A DNA stretch of 64,000 nucleotides from Fidelibacterota bacterium (GTDB taxonomy: Bacteria; Fidelibacterota; Marinisomatia; SCGC-AAA003-L08; JACNLC01), in assembly GCA_018657495.1 (NCBI GenBank), contig JABHXA010000002.1, forward strand, positions 193,472-257,471, written 5' to 3'. Both the position numbers and the translations under genes were made by a program. Shown piece by piece: positions 26,946 through 36,739 of this stretch; position 1 is the stretch's first letter; every line of letters begins with the position of its first letter. The notes under the pieces were generated by a model. The model saw nothing but the letters and a program-made list of their open reading frames with translations. It had not been told where the DNA came from and did no database searches.

Positions 26946-28162
26946 TCGTAACTAATTGCCTCAATTGGGTTTATATTCTGTGATTTTATAGAAGGGATAA
27001 TTGAAAATAGTATTGATATTATCACAGCAATTACAGGGTATAATAATATATTGTTTATAGACCAATGTACAGGGAGATAATCAATAAAGTATATATCAGA
27101 AGATAATGAGATTACATGATAATTATCCTGTATAAATAATATTATCAATGTTATAAGAATTCCTAAAATGGAACCCGTAACACCAATATAGAGTCCTTCA
27201 ATGAGAAATATTTCTCTGATTTTCTTTTTCTTGAAACCAATCGCTCTGAGAATGCCAATTTCACTATTCTTTTCTTTTATAGTCATCCATAGTGAAACTG
27301 AAATATTAAATAAAGCCAGGAGCGTAATAAAAAATATCACAATTCGAATCGGCAAATCATAAATTGTCAGCCAATTATATAGCGAGTGATGTCTCTCTCT
27401 CCATGTAGTAGTAAGATATTCATAATAGCCTATTTGATCTATAACTTCCTGATCAATTCGTTCAATATCAGCCGGTTCACTTACGGTACAAATAACACCG
27501 GAATATTTCTGATCCATTTTAAAAATTTCTCTGGCTTTATTAATGGGGATAAATGCTAAAATTTTATCATATTCAGCAAATCCGGATTTATATATTCCTG
27601 TAACTTTATATTTCCTGCCATTAATTTCTCCGGAGCCAACAAGCTTTTCGATATCAATTATATTAAGTTTATCACCAACGCTGACAGAGAACATATTGGC
27701 CAGAGAAGATCCAATTATAATACCATTATCAAAATTGTCAGTAGATCCTTCGATTAACATCGAATTGATTTTATAAACTGATGTAATAGCATCAGAGGTT
27801 GTACCATAAATAATTAACCCTTCAGATATATCGCCTTTTTGCACCATTGCTTTATGTTCGATGTATTTATGGATATTTACAATCTCTGGGATAGAACTCA
27901 GTTTTTCAACGATATCGTCAATGTCCTCTTCAGATAGATCACCGGAGGCAATCCCATAACTTGTTATTCGAAGATGACCATCGAGGGCGGTAAGTTTTTC
28001 CTGAATTGAATTTTTAAATCCCTGGGAAAATGACGAGATAATATTTAAAGACGCAATGCCAAGCATTAAACCAATGATACTCAATTTTATTGAGAAGGAA
28101 ATATACTTGAAATCATGCGATGAAAATATATGGTTTAACGCTATCTTATGTGCCAGTCTCAT
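26942..28162 (-). CDS. FtsX-like ABC permease, LolC/LolE-like
   Basis: A 406-residue permease of the same family as its neighbour, with an N-terminal helix (SFSIKLSIIGLMLGIASLNII region), a periplasmic MacB_PCD-like domain (about 55-265) and three C-terminal helices. The family motif reads NSEIGILRAIGFKKKKIREIF. The C-terminus ends SIKSQNINPIEAISYE, as in LolC. It lies 27 bases after lysS and overlaps the next permease. Which of the two corresponds to LolC and which to LolE cannot be decided by eye. Confidence 0.86.
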   Translation of the reverse strand: MRLAHKIALNHIFSSHDFKYISFSIKLSIIGLMLGIASLNIISSFSQGFKNSIQEKLTALDGHLRITSYGIASGDLSEEDIDDIVEKLSSIPEIVNIHKYIEHKAMVQKGDISEGLIIYGTTSDAITSVYKINSMLIEGSTDNFDNGIIIGSSLANMFSVSVGDKLNIIDIEKLVGSGEINGRKYKVTGIYKSGFAEYDKILAFIPINKAREIFKMDQKYSGVICTVSEPADIERIDQEVIDQIGYYEYLTTTWRERHHSLYNWLTIYDLPIRIVIFFITLLALFNISVSLWMTIKEKNSEIGILRAIGFKKKKIREIFLIEGLYIGVTGSILGILITLIILFIQDNYHVISLSSDIYFIDYLPVHWSINNILLYPVIAVIISILFSIIPSIKSQNINPIEAISYE

Positions 28163-28189
28163 TCCGTATCAAAATTTATGATGTATTGA

Positions 28190-29692
28190 TTATTTCTCTT
28201 TTTCGGTTCTCATTGCAGGAAAAAGGATTACATCTTTTATGGAGTTCTGGCCGGTAAGCAACATAACGATTCTATCAACACCGATTCCAACACCTCCTGT
28301 CGGCGGCATCCCACATTCCATCGCTTCAATGAAGTCATTGTCAACATTCTGTGCTTCTTCATCACCAATTTCTCTCAATTTGGCCTGGGATTCTAATCTT
28401 TGACGTTGATCAATTGGATCGTTTAATTCAGAAAAAGCATTGGCAAATTCAGTACAGCCGATAAATAATTCAAATCGCTCAACTATGTCCTGATTCCCAT
28501 CCCGTTTTCCCTTAGCAAGAGGTGATATTGCTTTTGGGTAATCATAAACAAATGTTGGATTTATTAGGGTCGGTTCAACAAGATGTTCAAATATCGCATC
28601 AAGGAGTTGTCCATAATTCATTTTTTTATCAATTTCCAGCTTCAATTCCTTGGCATACTCATACAGGCCAAGACGATCCATGGTGTCTACTGATTTACCG
28701 GAGGCGTTATTTAATAATTCAAACATGGATTTTTTTTCAAAGGGTTTGGACAAAGATATTTTAAATGAATTAAATTCAACAGTATCAACATTCAACTTTT
28801 GGGCGATGGTTTTTATCAACATTTCGGTAAAATCCATCATATAATAGACATCAACATAGGCTTGATAAAATTCGAGAGAAGTGTATTCAGGATTGTGGCT
28901 TCTATCCATTCCTTCGTTTCGGAAATTCTTTGCCAACTCGTATACTTTTTCAAATCCACCGATAATCAACTTTTTGAGATAAAGTTCATCTGCAATTCGC
29001 AAATATAACGATTCGTCAAGGGTATTGTGGAATGTTTTAAATGGACGTGCAGACGCACCACCATATATTTGTTGGAGAATTGGTGTTTCAACCTCAAGGA
29101 ATCCATTGGAATCTAGAACAGATCTCATTGCTGAAATAATTGTGGCTCTTTGTTCAAAAATAATTTTATTCTGTGGATTAGCAATGAAGTCAAGATACCG
29201 ATGTCGATACCTGAGTTCCTTATCCCCATATTCATTGAACGCCACCCCATCTTTTTCTTTTAAGTTTGGCAGTGGACGCAGGTTTTTTGATAATATTGTT
29301 AGGAATTCGGCATGAACGGATATTTCCTCTGTGCGGGTAACAAATACATAACCCGTCACACCGATGATATCACCGAGATCAAGATTTTTGAACAAATTGT
29401 TGTATACGTCGACACCAACATCGTCCCGTTTAATATATAATTGAATTTTTCCGCTTTCGTCTTGGAGGTGGGTAAAACTTGCTTTGCCCATCTTCCTCAT
29501 GGATACAATTCTTCCGGCAATTGATACCTGTTTCTTATCACTATCTGGATCATACGACTTAATAACATCATCGGCATAATCGGTTCGATCAAAACTATAG
29601 GGAAAGGGGTTTATTCCAGAGTTTTTAATAGCGTCCAGTTTCTCGTGACGAAAATCAATGATTCTTTTTAATGATTTGTTATCTGTTGACAA
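28190..29692 (-). CDS. lysS: Lysyl-tRNA synthetase, class II
   Basis: Charges tRNA-Lys. It has 500 residues: an N-terminal OB-fold anticodon-binding domain (VSIAGRIVSMRKMGKASF), then the class II core with motif 1 (FLEVETPILQQIYGGASARPF), motif 2 (FRNEGMDRSHNPEYTSLEFYQ region) and motif 3 (GGVGIGVDRIVMLLT). It closes with DVILFPAMR. The start follows prfB by three bases. This pairing of prfB with lysS is common in bacteria. Confidence 0.97.
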   Translation of the reverse strand: MSTDNKSLKRIIDFRHEKLDAIKNSGINPFPYSFDRTDYADDVIKSYDPDSDKKQVSIAGRIVSMRKMGKASFTHLQDESGKIQLYIKRDDVGVDVYNNLFKNLDLGDIIGVTGYVFVTRTEEISVHAEFLTILSKNLRPLPNLKEKDGVAFNEYGDKELRYRHRYLDFIANPQNKIIFEQRATIISAMRSVLDSNGFLEVETPILQQIYGGASARPFKTFHNTLDESLYLRIADELYLKKLIIGGFEKVYELAKNFRNEGMDRSHNPEYTSLEFYQAYVDVYYMMDFTEMLIKTIAQKLNVDTVEFNSFKISLSKPFEKKSMFELLNNASGKSVDTMDRLGLYEYAKELKLEIDKKMNYGQLLDAIFEHLVEPTLINPTFVYDYPKAISPLAKGKRDGNQDIVERFELFIGCTEFANAFSELNDPIDQRQRLESQAKLREIGDEEAQNVDNDFIEAMECGMPPTGGVGIGVDRIVMLLTGQNSIKDVILFPAMRTEKEK

Positions 29693-29695
29693 AAT

Positions 29696-30794
29696 TTATT
29701 TCTCCATATTAAACAGTAAGTATCCTCTGATAAATTGATCGATATCCCCATCCATAACCGCTTGTATGTTGCCCATTTCAACTTTTGTACGGTGATCCTT
29801 AACCAAATTGTAAGGATGGAAAACATAGGATCTAATTTGACTTCCCCAGGCTATTTCCATTTTTTGATCTTCAAGATGTTGTTTCTCTTTTTTCTGTTCG
29901 TCAAGACGTAGCTTATATAGTTTTGCCTTTAACATTTTCATTGCCACATTTTTATTTTTTAACTGGCTTCTTTCATTTTGACATTGAACTACAGTATTTG
30001 ATGGTAAATGGGTAATACGAATTGCTGAATCTGTTTTATTGACATGCTGGCCACCAGCACCACTGGCGCGATAGGTATCAATTCGAATGTCTTTATCATC
30101 TATCTCAATATCAACATCATCATCCAATATTGGATAAATAAAGACAGATGCAAAGGATGTATGTCTTCTGGAGTTGCTGTCAAATGGCGAAATTCTCACC
30201 AGCCGATGAACTCCAGCTTCAGATTTTAGATTACCATAGGCAAAATCGCCGATTACTTCAATGGTTACATCTTTTAATCCGGCTTCATCCCCAGGTTGAA
30301 AATCAATTATTTTAGTTTTATAACTATTATTCTCACACCATCTTGTATATAGGCGATACAACATGTTTGCCCAATCCTGGGACTCAGTTCCTCCAGCTCC
30401 AGGATGGATGGTAATAATGGCATTTTTTGAATCATCCGGTTCATTCATCATCAATTTAACTTCAACTTGAGATAGGTATTTATCAAATTTAGCAAACGAA
30501 GACGTGAAATCTTTATCAGGTTCGTCGCCTGAATCGATAATTTCAAAATGTATTTCTACTTCTGAGAATAAGTCATCAAGAGTTTCCCACATCTTTTTTT
30601 CAGCAGTGAGGATACTGATTTTCCTCAGTACATTTTGAGCTTTTTTTTGATCAATCCAAAAATCCGGATGCGTTGTTTTCTCCTGTAAGACTGAAATATT
30701 ATTTATAAGGGCATCCCATTCAAAGATACCCCCTGATTTCATGATACTTACTATTTAATTCTTTAAAATTCTCTTGATATACTTGTATGTCCAT
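29696..30794 (-). CDS. prfB: Peptide chain release factor 2, with programmed +1 frameshift
   Basis: Releases nascent chains at UGA and UAA. The coding sequence is split between two frames. Frame 1 starts at the ATG at 30794 (MDIQVYQENFKELNS) and reaches a UGA as codon 25 in AGG GGG TAT CTT TGA, the classical RF2 frameshift site (UGA at 30720-30722). Slipping +1 on CTT continues as EWDALINN and on to 29696, for about 365 residues. The internal Shine-Dalgarno-like AGGGGG and slippery CUU-U are both intact. Domain motifs are SPF (VRISPFDSNSRR, stop-codon recognition) and GGQ (SGAGGQHVNKTDSAIR, peptide hydrolysis). The start is two bases after the SLBB gene stop (TAATTATG), which supports it. Low RF2 would raise frameshifting, giving autoregulation as in E. 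coli. Confidence 0.96.
30717..30735 (-). promoter_or_regulatory. RF2 recoding site
   Basis: The minus strand carries AGGGGGTATCTTTGA: an SD-like AGGGGG three bases before the CTT slippery codon and the in-frame UGA. This is the same arrangement as in E. coli prfB and accounts for the apparent frame break. Confidence 0.95.
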
Positions 30795-30796
30795 AA

Positions 30797-31291
30797 TTAA
30801 TTACTCAGTATTAGATAAATTGTTGTGAAAAGATTTAATATATTTAGAATTGAATGATTTGAATTTAATTTTCCCAAAAAACTCTTCCCGATTATGATGG
30901 TATCATTGGGTTCGATATCAATGAGAGAATTGTCATTTCCTTTATCAAGAAAATCAGACAAATTGACTAAAATGGTAATGCTACCATGGTCATCCGAGAC
31001 CCGGACAATCCGAATATTTTTTAAATTGGCATTGGATGTGGGTCCACCGGCAATAGATAAAAGAGTGATCATATCAGGGTCAACAGAAAATGGAATGATA
31101 TATTGACCCGGTTTTTCAACTTCACCCCAAATATTTATTTTCATGGCGATATTATCGTTTTCCTGGATAACATAAAGTGCTGGATTTGAATCAGAGTCTT
31201 CACCCGAAGGTTTTTGCCAGAACTGACTACCGGATACCAGGGATAGTAAAATCAGATAAATAATTGTATTGACGTAAATATTTCTATTCAT
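30797..31291 (-). CDS. SLBB-domain protein, secreted or membrane-bound
   Basis: A 164-residue protein with an N-terminal signal or anchor (IYVNTIIYLILLSLVSGS), an SLBB-like domain (about 55-140; INIWGEVEKPGQYIIPFS, then LLSIAGGPTSNANLKNIRI and IEPNDTIIIG), and a short hydrophobic C-terminus (ILNLFTTIYLIL). SLBB domains occur in polysaccharide-export outer-membrane proteins, but the usual Poly_export domain is absent and no capsule genes are adjacent, so the role is unknown. The correct start is the ATG at 31291, overlapping the folP stop (ATGAATAG), rather than one 33 codons upstream, which would run inside folP without a signal peptide. Confidence 0.72.
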   Translation of the reverse strand: MNRNIYVNTIIYLILLSLVSGSQFWQKPSGEDSDSNPALYVIQENDNIAMKINIWGEVEKPGQYIIPFSVDPDMITLLSIAGGPTSNANLKNIRIVRVSDDHGSITILVNLSDFLDKGNDNSLIDIEPNDTIIIGKSFLGKLNSNHSILNILNLFTTIYLILSN

Positions 31292-32111
31292 AACTGATAA
31301 TCTGGCTGCGATCCATTTCAAATCGGGTATAGATCTCGATGGCTTTAACAGTCTCTTCAATATCATGAACCCGAACGATATTTGCTCCATTTGCCACAGA
31401 CATTATCATTGATACAATACTTCCGGTCAATCGATTTTCTGCCCCATCGCCATTGAACTGCAAAAAAGATTTTCTTGATGTTCCGATAAGGATTGGAAGA
31501 CTAAAATGCTTAAACTCGAGAAGATTATTAATTATCTTATAATTATCATCAATACTTTTCCCAAATCCGATGCCAGGGTCGAGTATAATACTGGATCTTG
31601 ATAAACCAACACTTTCAGCAATCGAAATTTTAGTTTCAAAGTATTGATTAATATCTTCTATAACATCATCATAATGGGTATGAAGTTGCATTGTTTCAGG
31701 CGTACCCTGCATATGCATAATGACCATTTCGGAATCATGATTATTGATGATTTGATACATCAACTTATCACCACCGGTTATATCATTAACAATGCTAAAT
31801 CCATTATGTAATGCATAATCGGCGATATCAGGTTTTTGGGTATCTATTGAAAAAATGGTATCATTAAAACTGCTAATATAAGGTATTATCAAATTTAGTC
31901 TATCAAATTCTTCATCCAATGAAATTGATTCAGATCCGGGTCTTGACGATTCAGCCCCCACGTCGATAATATCAGCACCGGAATTCACCATTGCTGTCAA
32001 GCGATTTCTAACAGATGAATTATCCATGTAATTCCCGCCGTCATAAAAAGAATCAGGTGTGAGATTCAGAATTCCCATGATGCGTATATTATTATTTTGG
32101 CGAGGAATCAT
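31284..32111 (-). CDS. folP: Dihydropteroate synthase
   Basis: Condenses pABA with dihydropterin pyrophosphate in folate synthesis; target of sulfonamides. A TIM barrel of 275 residues with the pterin-binding signatures MGILNLTPDSFYDGG and IIDVGAESSRPGSE, plus IILDPGIGFGKS and the C-terminal NIVRVHDIEETVKAI. The ATG at 32111 is preferred over the TTG one codon upstream. It overlaps the ftsH 3' end by about 20 bases. The order tilS-hpt-ftsH-folP is a widely conserved bacterial arrangement. Confidence 0.95.
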   Translation of the reverse strand: MIPRQNNNIRIMGILNLTPDSFYDGGNYMDNSSVRNRLTAMVNSGADIIDVGAESSRPGSESISLDEEFDRLNLIIPYISSFNDTIFSIDTQKPDIADYALHNGFSIVNDITGGDKLMYQIINNHDSEMVIMHMQGTPETMQLHTHYDDVIEDINQYFETKISIAESVGLSRSSIILDPGIGFGKSIDDNYKIINNLLEFKHFSLPILIGTSRKSFLQFNGDGAENRLTGSIVSMIMSVANGANIVRVHDIEETVKAIEIYTRFEMDRSQIISYE

Positions 32112-34179
32112 CAATTTTAGATTTTTTTGTATTTGGTCTTTTTGGTTCTCTTGGTTTATTTGCTTTTACATCAGCTTTCTCATTGCGTTTTGCAGATCGT
32201 CTTCGTGAGTTTCTTCTACGAGGTGGTGGTGATGTTTTTATTCTATATTCCTTTATGGATTCACCTTCAATTGCCATTTTCATTTCTAAACCACTGATTG
32301 TTTCATATTCAAGTAATGCTTCAGCTAAACTGTGTAATTGATCTATTTTCAAATTTAATATTGAATCAGCATTCTTTTCAGATGTTTTTACTAAACCAAT
32401 AATTTCATCATCAATTAATTGTGAGGTTACATCACTATAATCTCTTGAATGGCTTATTTCCCTACCAAGAAATACTTCTTCAGATTTCTTTCCGAATGTT
32501 AAAGGACCTAATTTTTCACTCATACCCCATTCACAGACCATTTTCCTGGCGATTCCCGTAGCAGACTCAATATCGTTGGCAGCGCCAGTTGATGTGTCTT
32601 TGAATATAATTTTTTCCGCAGATCTGCCACCCATAAGTATATGTAGTCTTCCAATTAGAAAATCTTTACCATAATTATGTTTTTCATGGTCCGGCAATTG
32701 AGCAGTTATTCCAAGGGCGCGACCTCGAGGGATAATTGAAATTTTATGAATAGGGTCTGAATTTTTTGTATAATGCGCCACTAGTGCATGACCGGCCTCA
32801 TGATACGCAGTAATTTTCTTTTCCTCAGGGGTAAGCATCATACTTTTTCTCTCGACACCCATCATTACTTTATCTTTTGCTTCTTCGAAGTCAATCATTG
32901 AAACACTTTTTTTATTTTTCCTGGCAGCTAAAAGTGCTGCTTCGTTGACTAGATTTTCTAAATCAGCTCCCACAAGTCCAGGCGTACCTTTTGCAACTAT
33001 TTTTAAAATAACGTCTTTATTTAGTGGTACATGTTTTGAATGAATTTTTAGTATTGCTTCCCGTCCATCTATACTGGGATGGTCAACAATAATTTGTCTG
33101 TCAAATCGACCGGGTCTTAGCAGGGCTTTGTCAAGTACATCAGGTCTGTTTGTTGCAGCAAGGAGAATAACATTGGCATCAGTATCAAAACCATCCATTT
33201 CAACAAGGATCTGATTCAATGTCTGTTCTCGTTCATCATGTCCTCCCCCTAGCCCGGCGCCTCGGTGTCTTCCAACTGCATCAATCTCATCTATAAAAAT
33301 GATAGCTGGGGAGTTTTTCTTTGCCTGATCAAATAGATCTCTAACCCGACTTGCGCCAACTCCAACGAACATTTCAACAAATTCGGCACCACTAATACTA
33401 AAAAATGGGACACCAGCCTCTCCAGATACTGCTTTAGCAAGAAGTGTTTTACCCGTTCCTGGAGGGCCCAGCAATAATGCACCCTTGGGAATTTTTGCTC
33501 CCAATCTGCTATATTTCTTTGGATTCTTAAGGAATTGAACAATTTCCTGAAGTTCAACTTTTGCCTCGTCACAGCCTGCAACATTTTTAAATGTGATTTT
33601 TGGATTGTCAGGCGAAATCATCTTCGCCTTGCTTTTTATAAATCCAAATATTCCGTTTTGACCTCCTGATCCTTGCATTTTCCTTATGAAAAAAATGTAA
33701 ACCAGAATAATTATTAACCATGGCGAGAAATTAATCAGGTATTCTAGCATCCCGGCAGTAGGCTCCTGGAACTGATAGACAATTTTTTGATCATTCCATT
33801 TCTTAATCATATCAGCATCGATATACGGTAATGTTGTGGAGAATTTCTCTGTTATTTTTTTAACAGCACCACTTCTCCATTCTTCTGGTTCTTTAAAGGT
33901 TCCAATAAATTTGCTTCCAATAATCTCGGCGGAACTGACCCTTCCATCATCTATATAGCTTTCATATTCTGTAAAAGTTACTATTTTCGTTTTAGAGTCA
34001 CTGTCTAAAAATTGAGCTACAGTGATGGCACCCAGTATGACTGCAGTCCAAACAAGGGCTGTTCGACCACCGGAGTAAAAGAATTTTTTAAATCCAGTCT
34101 CATCATTTGGAGATTTATCATCCTTGCCATTTGGTCGATTTGGAGTTTTATTTGGTGTTTTTTTGTCCATTTTAGACAT
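32092..34179 (-). CDS. ftsH: ATP-dependent zinc metalloprotease FtsH
   Basis: Membrane-anchored AAA+ protease of 695 residues that degrades misfolded membrane and short-lived proteins. It has a first membrane helix ([18 protein letters not shown], ~39-56), a periplasmic loop, a second helix ([18 protein letters not shown], ~150-167), an AAA module with Walker A GPPGTGKT, Walker [12 protein letters not shown] and second region of homology [20 protein letters not shown], and the zinc site HEAGH. The last ~50 residues form a very basic, low-complexity tail ([15 protein letters not shown]), unusual in length. It overlaps hpt by eight bases. Confidence 0.97.
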   Translation of the reverse strand: MSKMDKKTPNKTPNRPNGKDDKSPNDETGFKKFFYSGGRTALVWTAVILGAITVAQFLDSDSKTKIVTFTEYESYIDDGRVSSAEIIGSKFIGTFKEPEEWRSGAVKKITEKFSTTLPYIDADMIKKWNDQKIVYQFQEPTAGMLEYLINFSPWLIIILVYIFFIRKMQGSGGQNGIFGFIKSKAKMISPDNPKITFKNVAGCDEAKVELQEIVQFLKNPKKYSRLGAKIPKGALLLGPPGTGKTLLAKAVSGEAGVPFFSISGAEFVEMFVGVGASRVRDLFDQAKKNSPAIIFIDEIDAVGRHRGAGLGGGHDEREQTLNQILVEMDGFDTDANVILLAATNRPDVLDKALLRPGRFDRQIIVDHPSIDGREAILKIHSKHVPLNKDVILKIVAKGTPGLVGADLENLVNEAALLAARKNKKSVSMIDFEEAKDKVMMGVERKSMMLTPEEKKITAYHEAGHALVAHYTKNSDPIHKISIIPRGRALGITAQLPDHEKHNYGKDFLIGRLHILMGGRSAEKIIFKDTSTGAANDIESATGIARKMVCEWGMSEKLGPLTFGKKSEEVFLGREISHSRDYSDVTSQLIDDEIIGLVKTSEKNADSILNLKIDQLHSLAEALLEYETISGLEMKMAIEGESIKEYRIKTSPPPRRRNSRRRSAKRNEKADVKANKPREPKRPNTKKSKIDDSSPK

Positions 34180-34750
34180 CCCCTTCTCTAAATGCGAGAA
34201 TATTTTTTAGACCTCTTAATTTTTGGTCGTAATCTAATCCGTATCCTACGACAAATCTATTTGGTATATTAAATCCTATATAATCGATTGGAAAATTTAA
34301 TTTTGCAACATCAGGTTTGAATAACAATGTGACGAAGGTAACAGATGCTGGACCGGCATTTTCCATTCTTTGCTTTAAGAATTGTATTGATAAACCTGTA
34401 TCAATTATATCTTCAATGATGACCACATGCCTGCCTGTAATATTGGCACTAATATCCTTTAGCAATCTGACGGTACCAGTTGATTTTGTCGCACTTCCGT
34501 AGGAATCAATTTTCAAAAAATCAACTTCAAAGTCTATTGATAATTCTCTAAGCAGATCCGCATAGAAAAGAAAAGAGCCATTGAGCACGCCGATAAATAT
34601 TGGCTTCTCTGTTTTAAATCTTTCAGATATATCAACTGCCAATTCAGCGATACGATCTTTTATTTCTTTTTCAGAAATTAAAATATCTAATGATTTTCCT
34701 TCAAAGGGATATCCTTTTGGGATTGTGAATTCTTTCAAATTTTGTTCCAT
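34172..34750 (-). CDS. hpt: Hypoxanthine phosphoribosyltransferase
   Basis: Purine salvage enzyme that converts hypoxanthine (and often guanine) plus PRPP to the nucleotide. It has 192 residues with the PRPP-binding loop VVIIEDIIDTGLSIQFL and the flexible-loop region FLKIDSYGSATKSTG. C-terminal FVVGYGLDYDQKLRGLKNI is typical of HPRT. It overlaps tilS by 16 bases and ftsH by eight, so all three are translated as one unit. Confidence 0.96.
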   Translation of the reverse strand: MEQNLKEFTIPKGYPFEGKSLDILISEKEIKDRIAELAVDISERFKTEKPIFIGVLNGSFLFYADLLRELSIDFEVDFLKIDSYGSATKSTGTVRLLKDISANITGRHVVIIEDIIDTGLSIQFLKQRMENAGPASVTFVTLLFKPDVAKLNFPIDYIGFNIPNRFVVGYGLDYDQKLRGLKNILAFREGDV

Positions 34751-36111
34751 TTTATTTTATAATTTTCTTGTTGGGTTGATCCAATTTTATCTTTTAAGAC
34801 CCCATAGCGAATACCGGGAATCCATAGAATATTATCCATTTTATCGACGACAATTGGATAATTATTTTTATTCAGCAATGGTATTTTATATTCAATAAAT
34901 AATTCACTGACTTTTTTAAAATTTTCATTTGGTGATAACATAATCCGGTCACCTGATTTCCACTTCCTTATAAATATTCCTTCTTCAAACTTAACTCTTG
35001 AAAGGATGAAAAATATTCTTTCATTAGAATGTGGAAAGTTTTCAAAATCGATATTTTCAACTGTAAAACGATTTTTGTTCCAAATATTTTCACTATCTAA
35101 TAATATATTTGTTTTTTTATCCGCAGGCATTTCTGACAGCACCAATGTAAAAAACGATCTATCTAAATAAACGCGAATTTCATCGCAAAGGTCAAAAACT
35201 GTACCAGTACTGCCAGACATGATAAAGTGCCATAATGAACGCCAATGAGACCCTGAGATATCATTGGAAATTGAGATATTCATTTTTGAGATTGAGTCCT
35301 TCATAATCAATTTCTTTTCAGTATCAGGAAAATTTAATATAAATTCTTTATAAATATTTATTCTGGAAGGGCTGACAAATTCAATATCCTTATTGCTGAC
35401 AGCCAATTTCTTTTTAAGGTAATCCAACTTTTTTCTTGCGTCTTTATGAGAATCCATCAGTTTTTGGATTATAGCAGTATCTTTCCTTTTGGCCTTGGGT
35501 AAGATTTTGTTTCTAATTTTATTTCTTAAAAATCTATTATCATCGTTAGTACTATCAAAAAACCATTGAAGATTCTTTGAGCTGGCATATGATTCAATTT
35601 CAGTCTTTTTAATATCGAGCATTACTCTCTTAATTCTACCATAATTATTTCTGATCCCAAGCATGGTTATCCAATCCCCCCCTTGCTGATACCTCATAAA
35701 TAGTGTTTCCAACTGATCATCAAAATGATGGGCTGTAAGTATCCAATGGTATCCAAATTTGTCACACAACTCATTAAAAAAAGAATAACGCACATCCCTG
35801 GCCCAGGCCTCAAAGGACGATTTTTCTTTTTTAGTGTACTTGACAATTTTATGATGGAATTGCACATTGTTAAACTTAGAGTATTCTTCACAGTATTTAT
35901 CTACTTCGTTAGAATCTAGACGGGTTTGATAATTAACATGTGCAAAAGCAAGTTCATAATTTTTCTGGCGTTTTATTGATAGTAACTGGTCAGCAAGGAC
36001 CATGCTGTCAACCCCTCCGGATATTGCTACAAGAATTTTTAAGTTGTCATAGGCGGTATTATCATTTTTGATAATCGAATCCATCCTTGATATTATGTTT
36101 GCTTCAAACAT
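34735..36111 (-). CDS. tilS: tRNA(Ile)-lysidine synthase
   Basis: Adds lysine to C34 of tRNA-Ile(CAU), changing its identity from AUG to AUA decoding; normally essential. The 458-residue protein has an N-type ATP pyrophosphatase domain with the PP-loop ILVAISGGVDSMVLA (about 27-41), HHFDDQLETLFMRYQQG, and the family motif FDSTNDDNRFLRNKIRN. The C-terminal substrate-binding domain carries KWKSGDRIM. It starts two bases after the metallo-hydrolase stop. Confidence 0.93.
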   Translation of the reverse strand: MFEANIISRMDSIIKNDNTAYDNLKILVAISGGVDSMVLADQLLSIKRQKNYELAFAHVNYQTRLDSNEVDKYCEEYSKFNNVQFHHKIVKYTKKEKSSFEAWARDVRYSFFNELCDKFGYHWILTAHHFDDQLETLFMRYQQGGDWITMLGIRNNYGRIKRVMLDIKKTEIESYASSKNLQWFFDSTNDDNRFLRNKIRNKILPKAKRKDTAIIQKLMDSHKDARKKLDYLKKKLAVSNKDIEFVSPSRINIYKEFILNFPDTEKKLIMKDSISKMNISISNDISGSHWRSLWHFIMSGSTGTVFDLCDEIRVYLDRSFFTLVLSEMPADKKTNILLDSENIWNKNRFTVENIDFENFPHSNERIFFILSRVKFEEGIFIRKWKSGDRIMLSPNENFKKVSELFIEYKIPLLNKNNYPIVVDKMDNILWIPGIRYGVLKDKIGSTQQENYKIKWNKI

Positions 36112-36113
36112 GT

Positions 36114-36737
36114 TTATTGCAAGAAGGGATTATTCATCTTTTCATAACCTATTGTTGTATCAGGTCCATGTCCGGAATGAACAATAAATTGATCATCAAG
36201 TGAGAAAAGTACATCTTTGATAGAATCAATCAATTGCTGATGATTACCACCGGGTAAGTCGGTCCTGCCGATGGAGTTTCTAAAAAGGGTATCCCCGACA
36301 AAAATATGATTTTCCAAAACGAAGCAAATTCCCCCAGGGGTATGGCCAGGGGTTTCAATCACCTGGATTTCATAATCACCTGTAGAAATTAAACTATCCT
36401 TATCAAGATTATCTTTGATAGTTGGAATCTCAACGCGGGGCAGGCCAAACATTCCACATGCCTGCGGGAGTGTTTCAACAAGAAATGTGTCTTTTTCATG
36501 GATATAAAAGGGAAGGTTTCGGTCTTTTTGAATTTTAGAAACTGCACCAATATGATCCAGGTGGCCATGAGTTGCATATATTCCCAATAATTTGACTTTT
36601 TTGAGGTCAGCAGTATGAAGAATCCTCTCAGGCTCATCTCCCGGGTCAATCAGTATAGCTTTATCGTTCGAAAAACTTATTAGCCATGAGTTTTCAAGAA
36701 ATGGTCCGTTTTCTATTTTGGTTATTGAATAAGGAAT
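36114..36737 (-). CDS. MBL-fold metallo-hydrolase (glyoxalase II-like) with a non-standard start codon
   Basis: Metallo-beta-lactamase-fold hydrolase, probably acting on thioesters. The metal motif is THGHLDHIG, followed by the second His in ETPGHTPGG, the Asp in HIFVGDTLF and the final His in VHSGHGPDTTIG. The in-frame sequence extends well upstream of the first TTG and encodes the normal N-terminus (KIENGPFLENSWLI, then AILIDPGDEPERIL), closed by an in-frame UGA at the 3' end of the GAPDH-like gene. Between that UGA and the conserved part there is no ATG, GTG or TTG. ATT at 36737 (or ATA at 36740) with GAGG 4-7 bases upstream is the best candidate, giving about 207 residues, the usual family length. 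A sequencing error is the alternative. Confidence 0.82.
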   Translation of the reverse strand: MPYSITKIENGPFLENSWLISFSNDKAILIDPGDEPERILHTADLKKVKLLGIYATHGHLDHIGAVSKIQKDRNLPFYIHEKDTFLVETLPQACGMFGLPRVEIPTIKDNLDKDSLISTGDYEIQVIETPGHTPGGICFVLENHIFVGDTLFRNSIGRTDLPGGNHQQLIDSIKDVLFSLDDQFIVHSGHGPDTTIGYEKMNNPFLQ

Positions 36738-36739
36738 TA

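Noticed and set aside
30717-30742. prfB starting at the in-frame ATG at 30740-30742 (MKSGG)
   Set aside because: It ignores the +1 frameshift site and would lose the conserved N-terminus.
31292-31390. Upstream extension of the SLBB protein by 33 residues
   Set aside because: It runs out of frame within folP; the ATG at 31291 gives a proper signal peptide and overlap.
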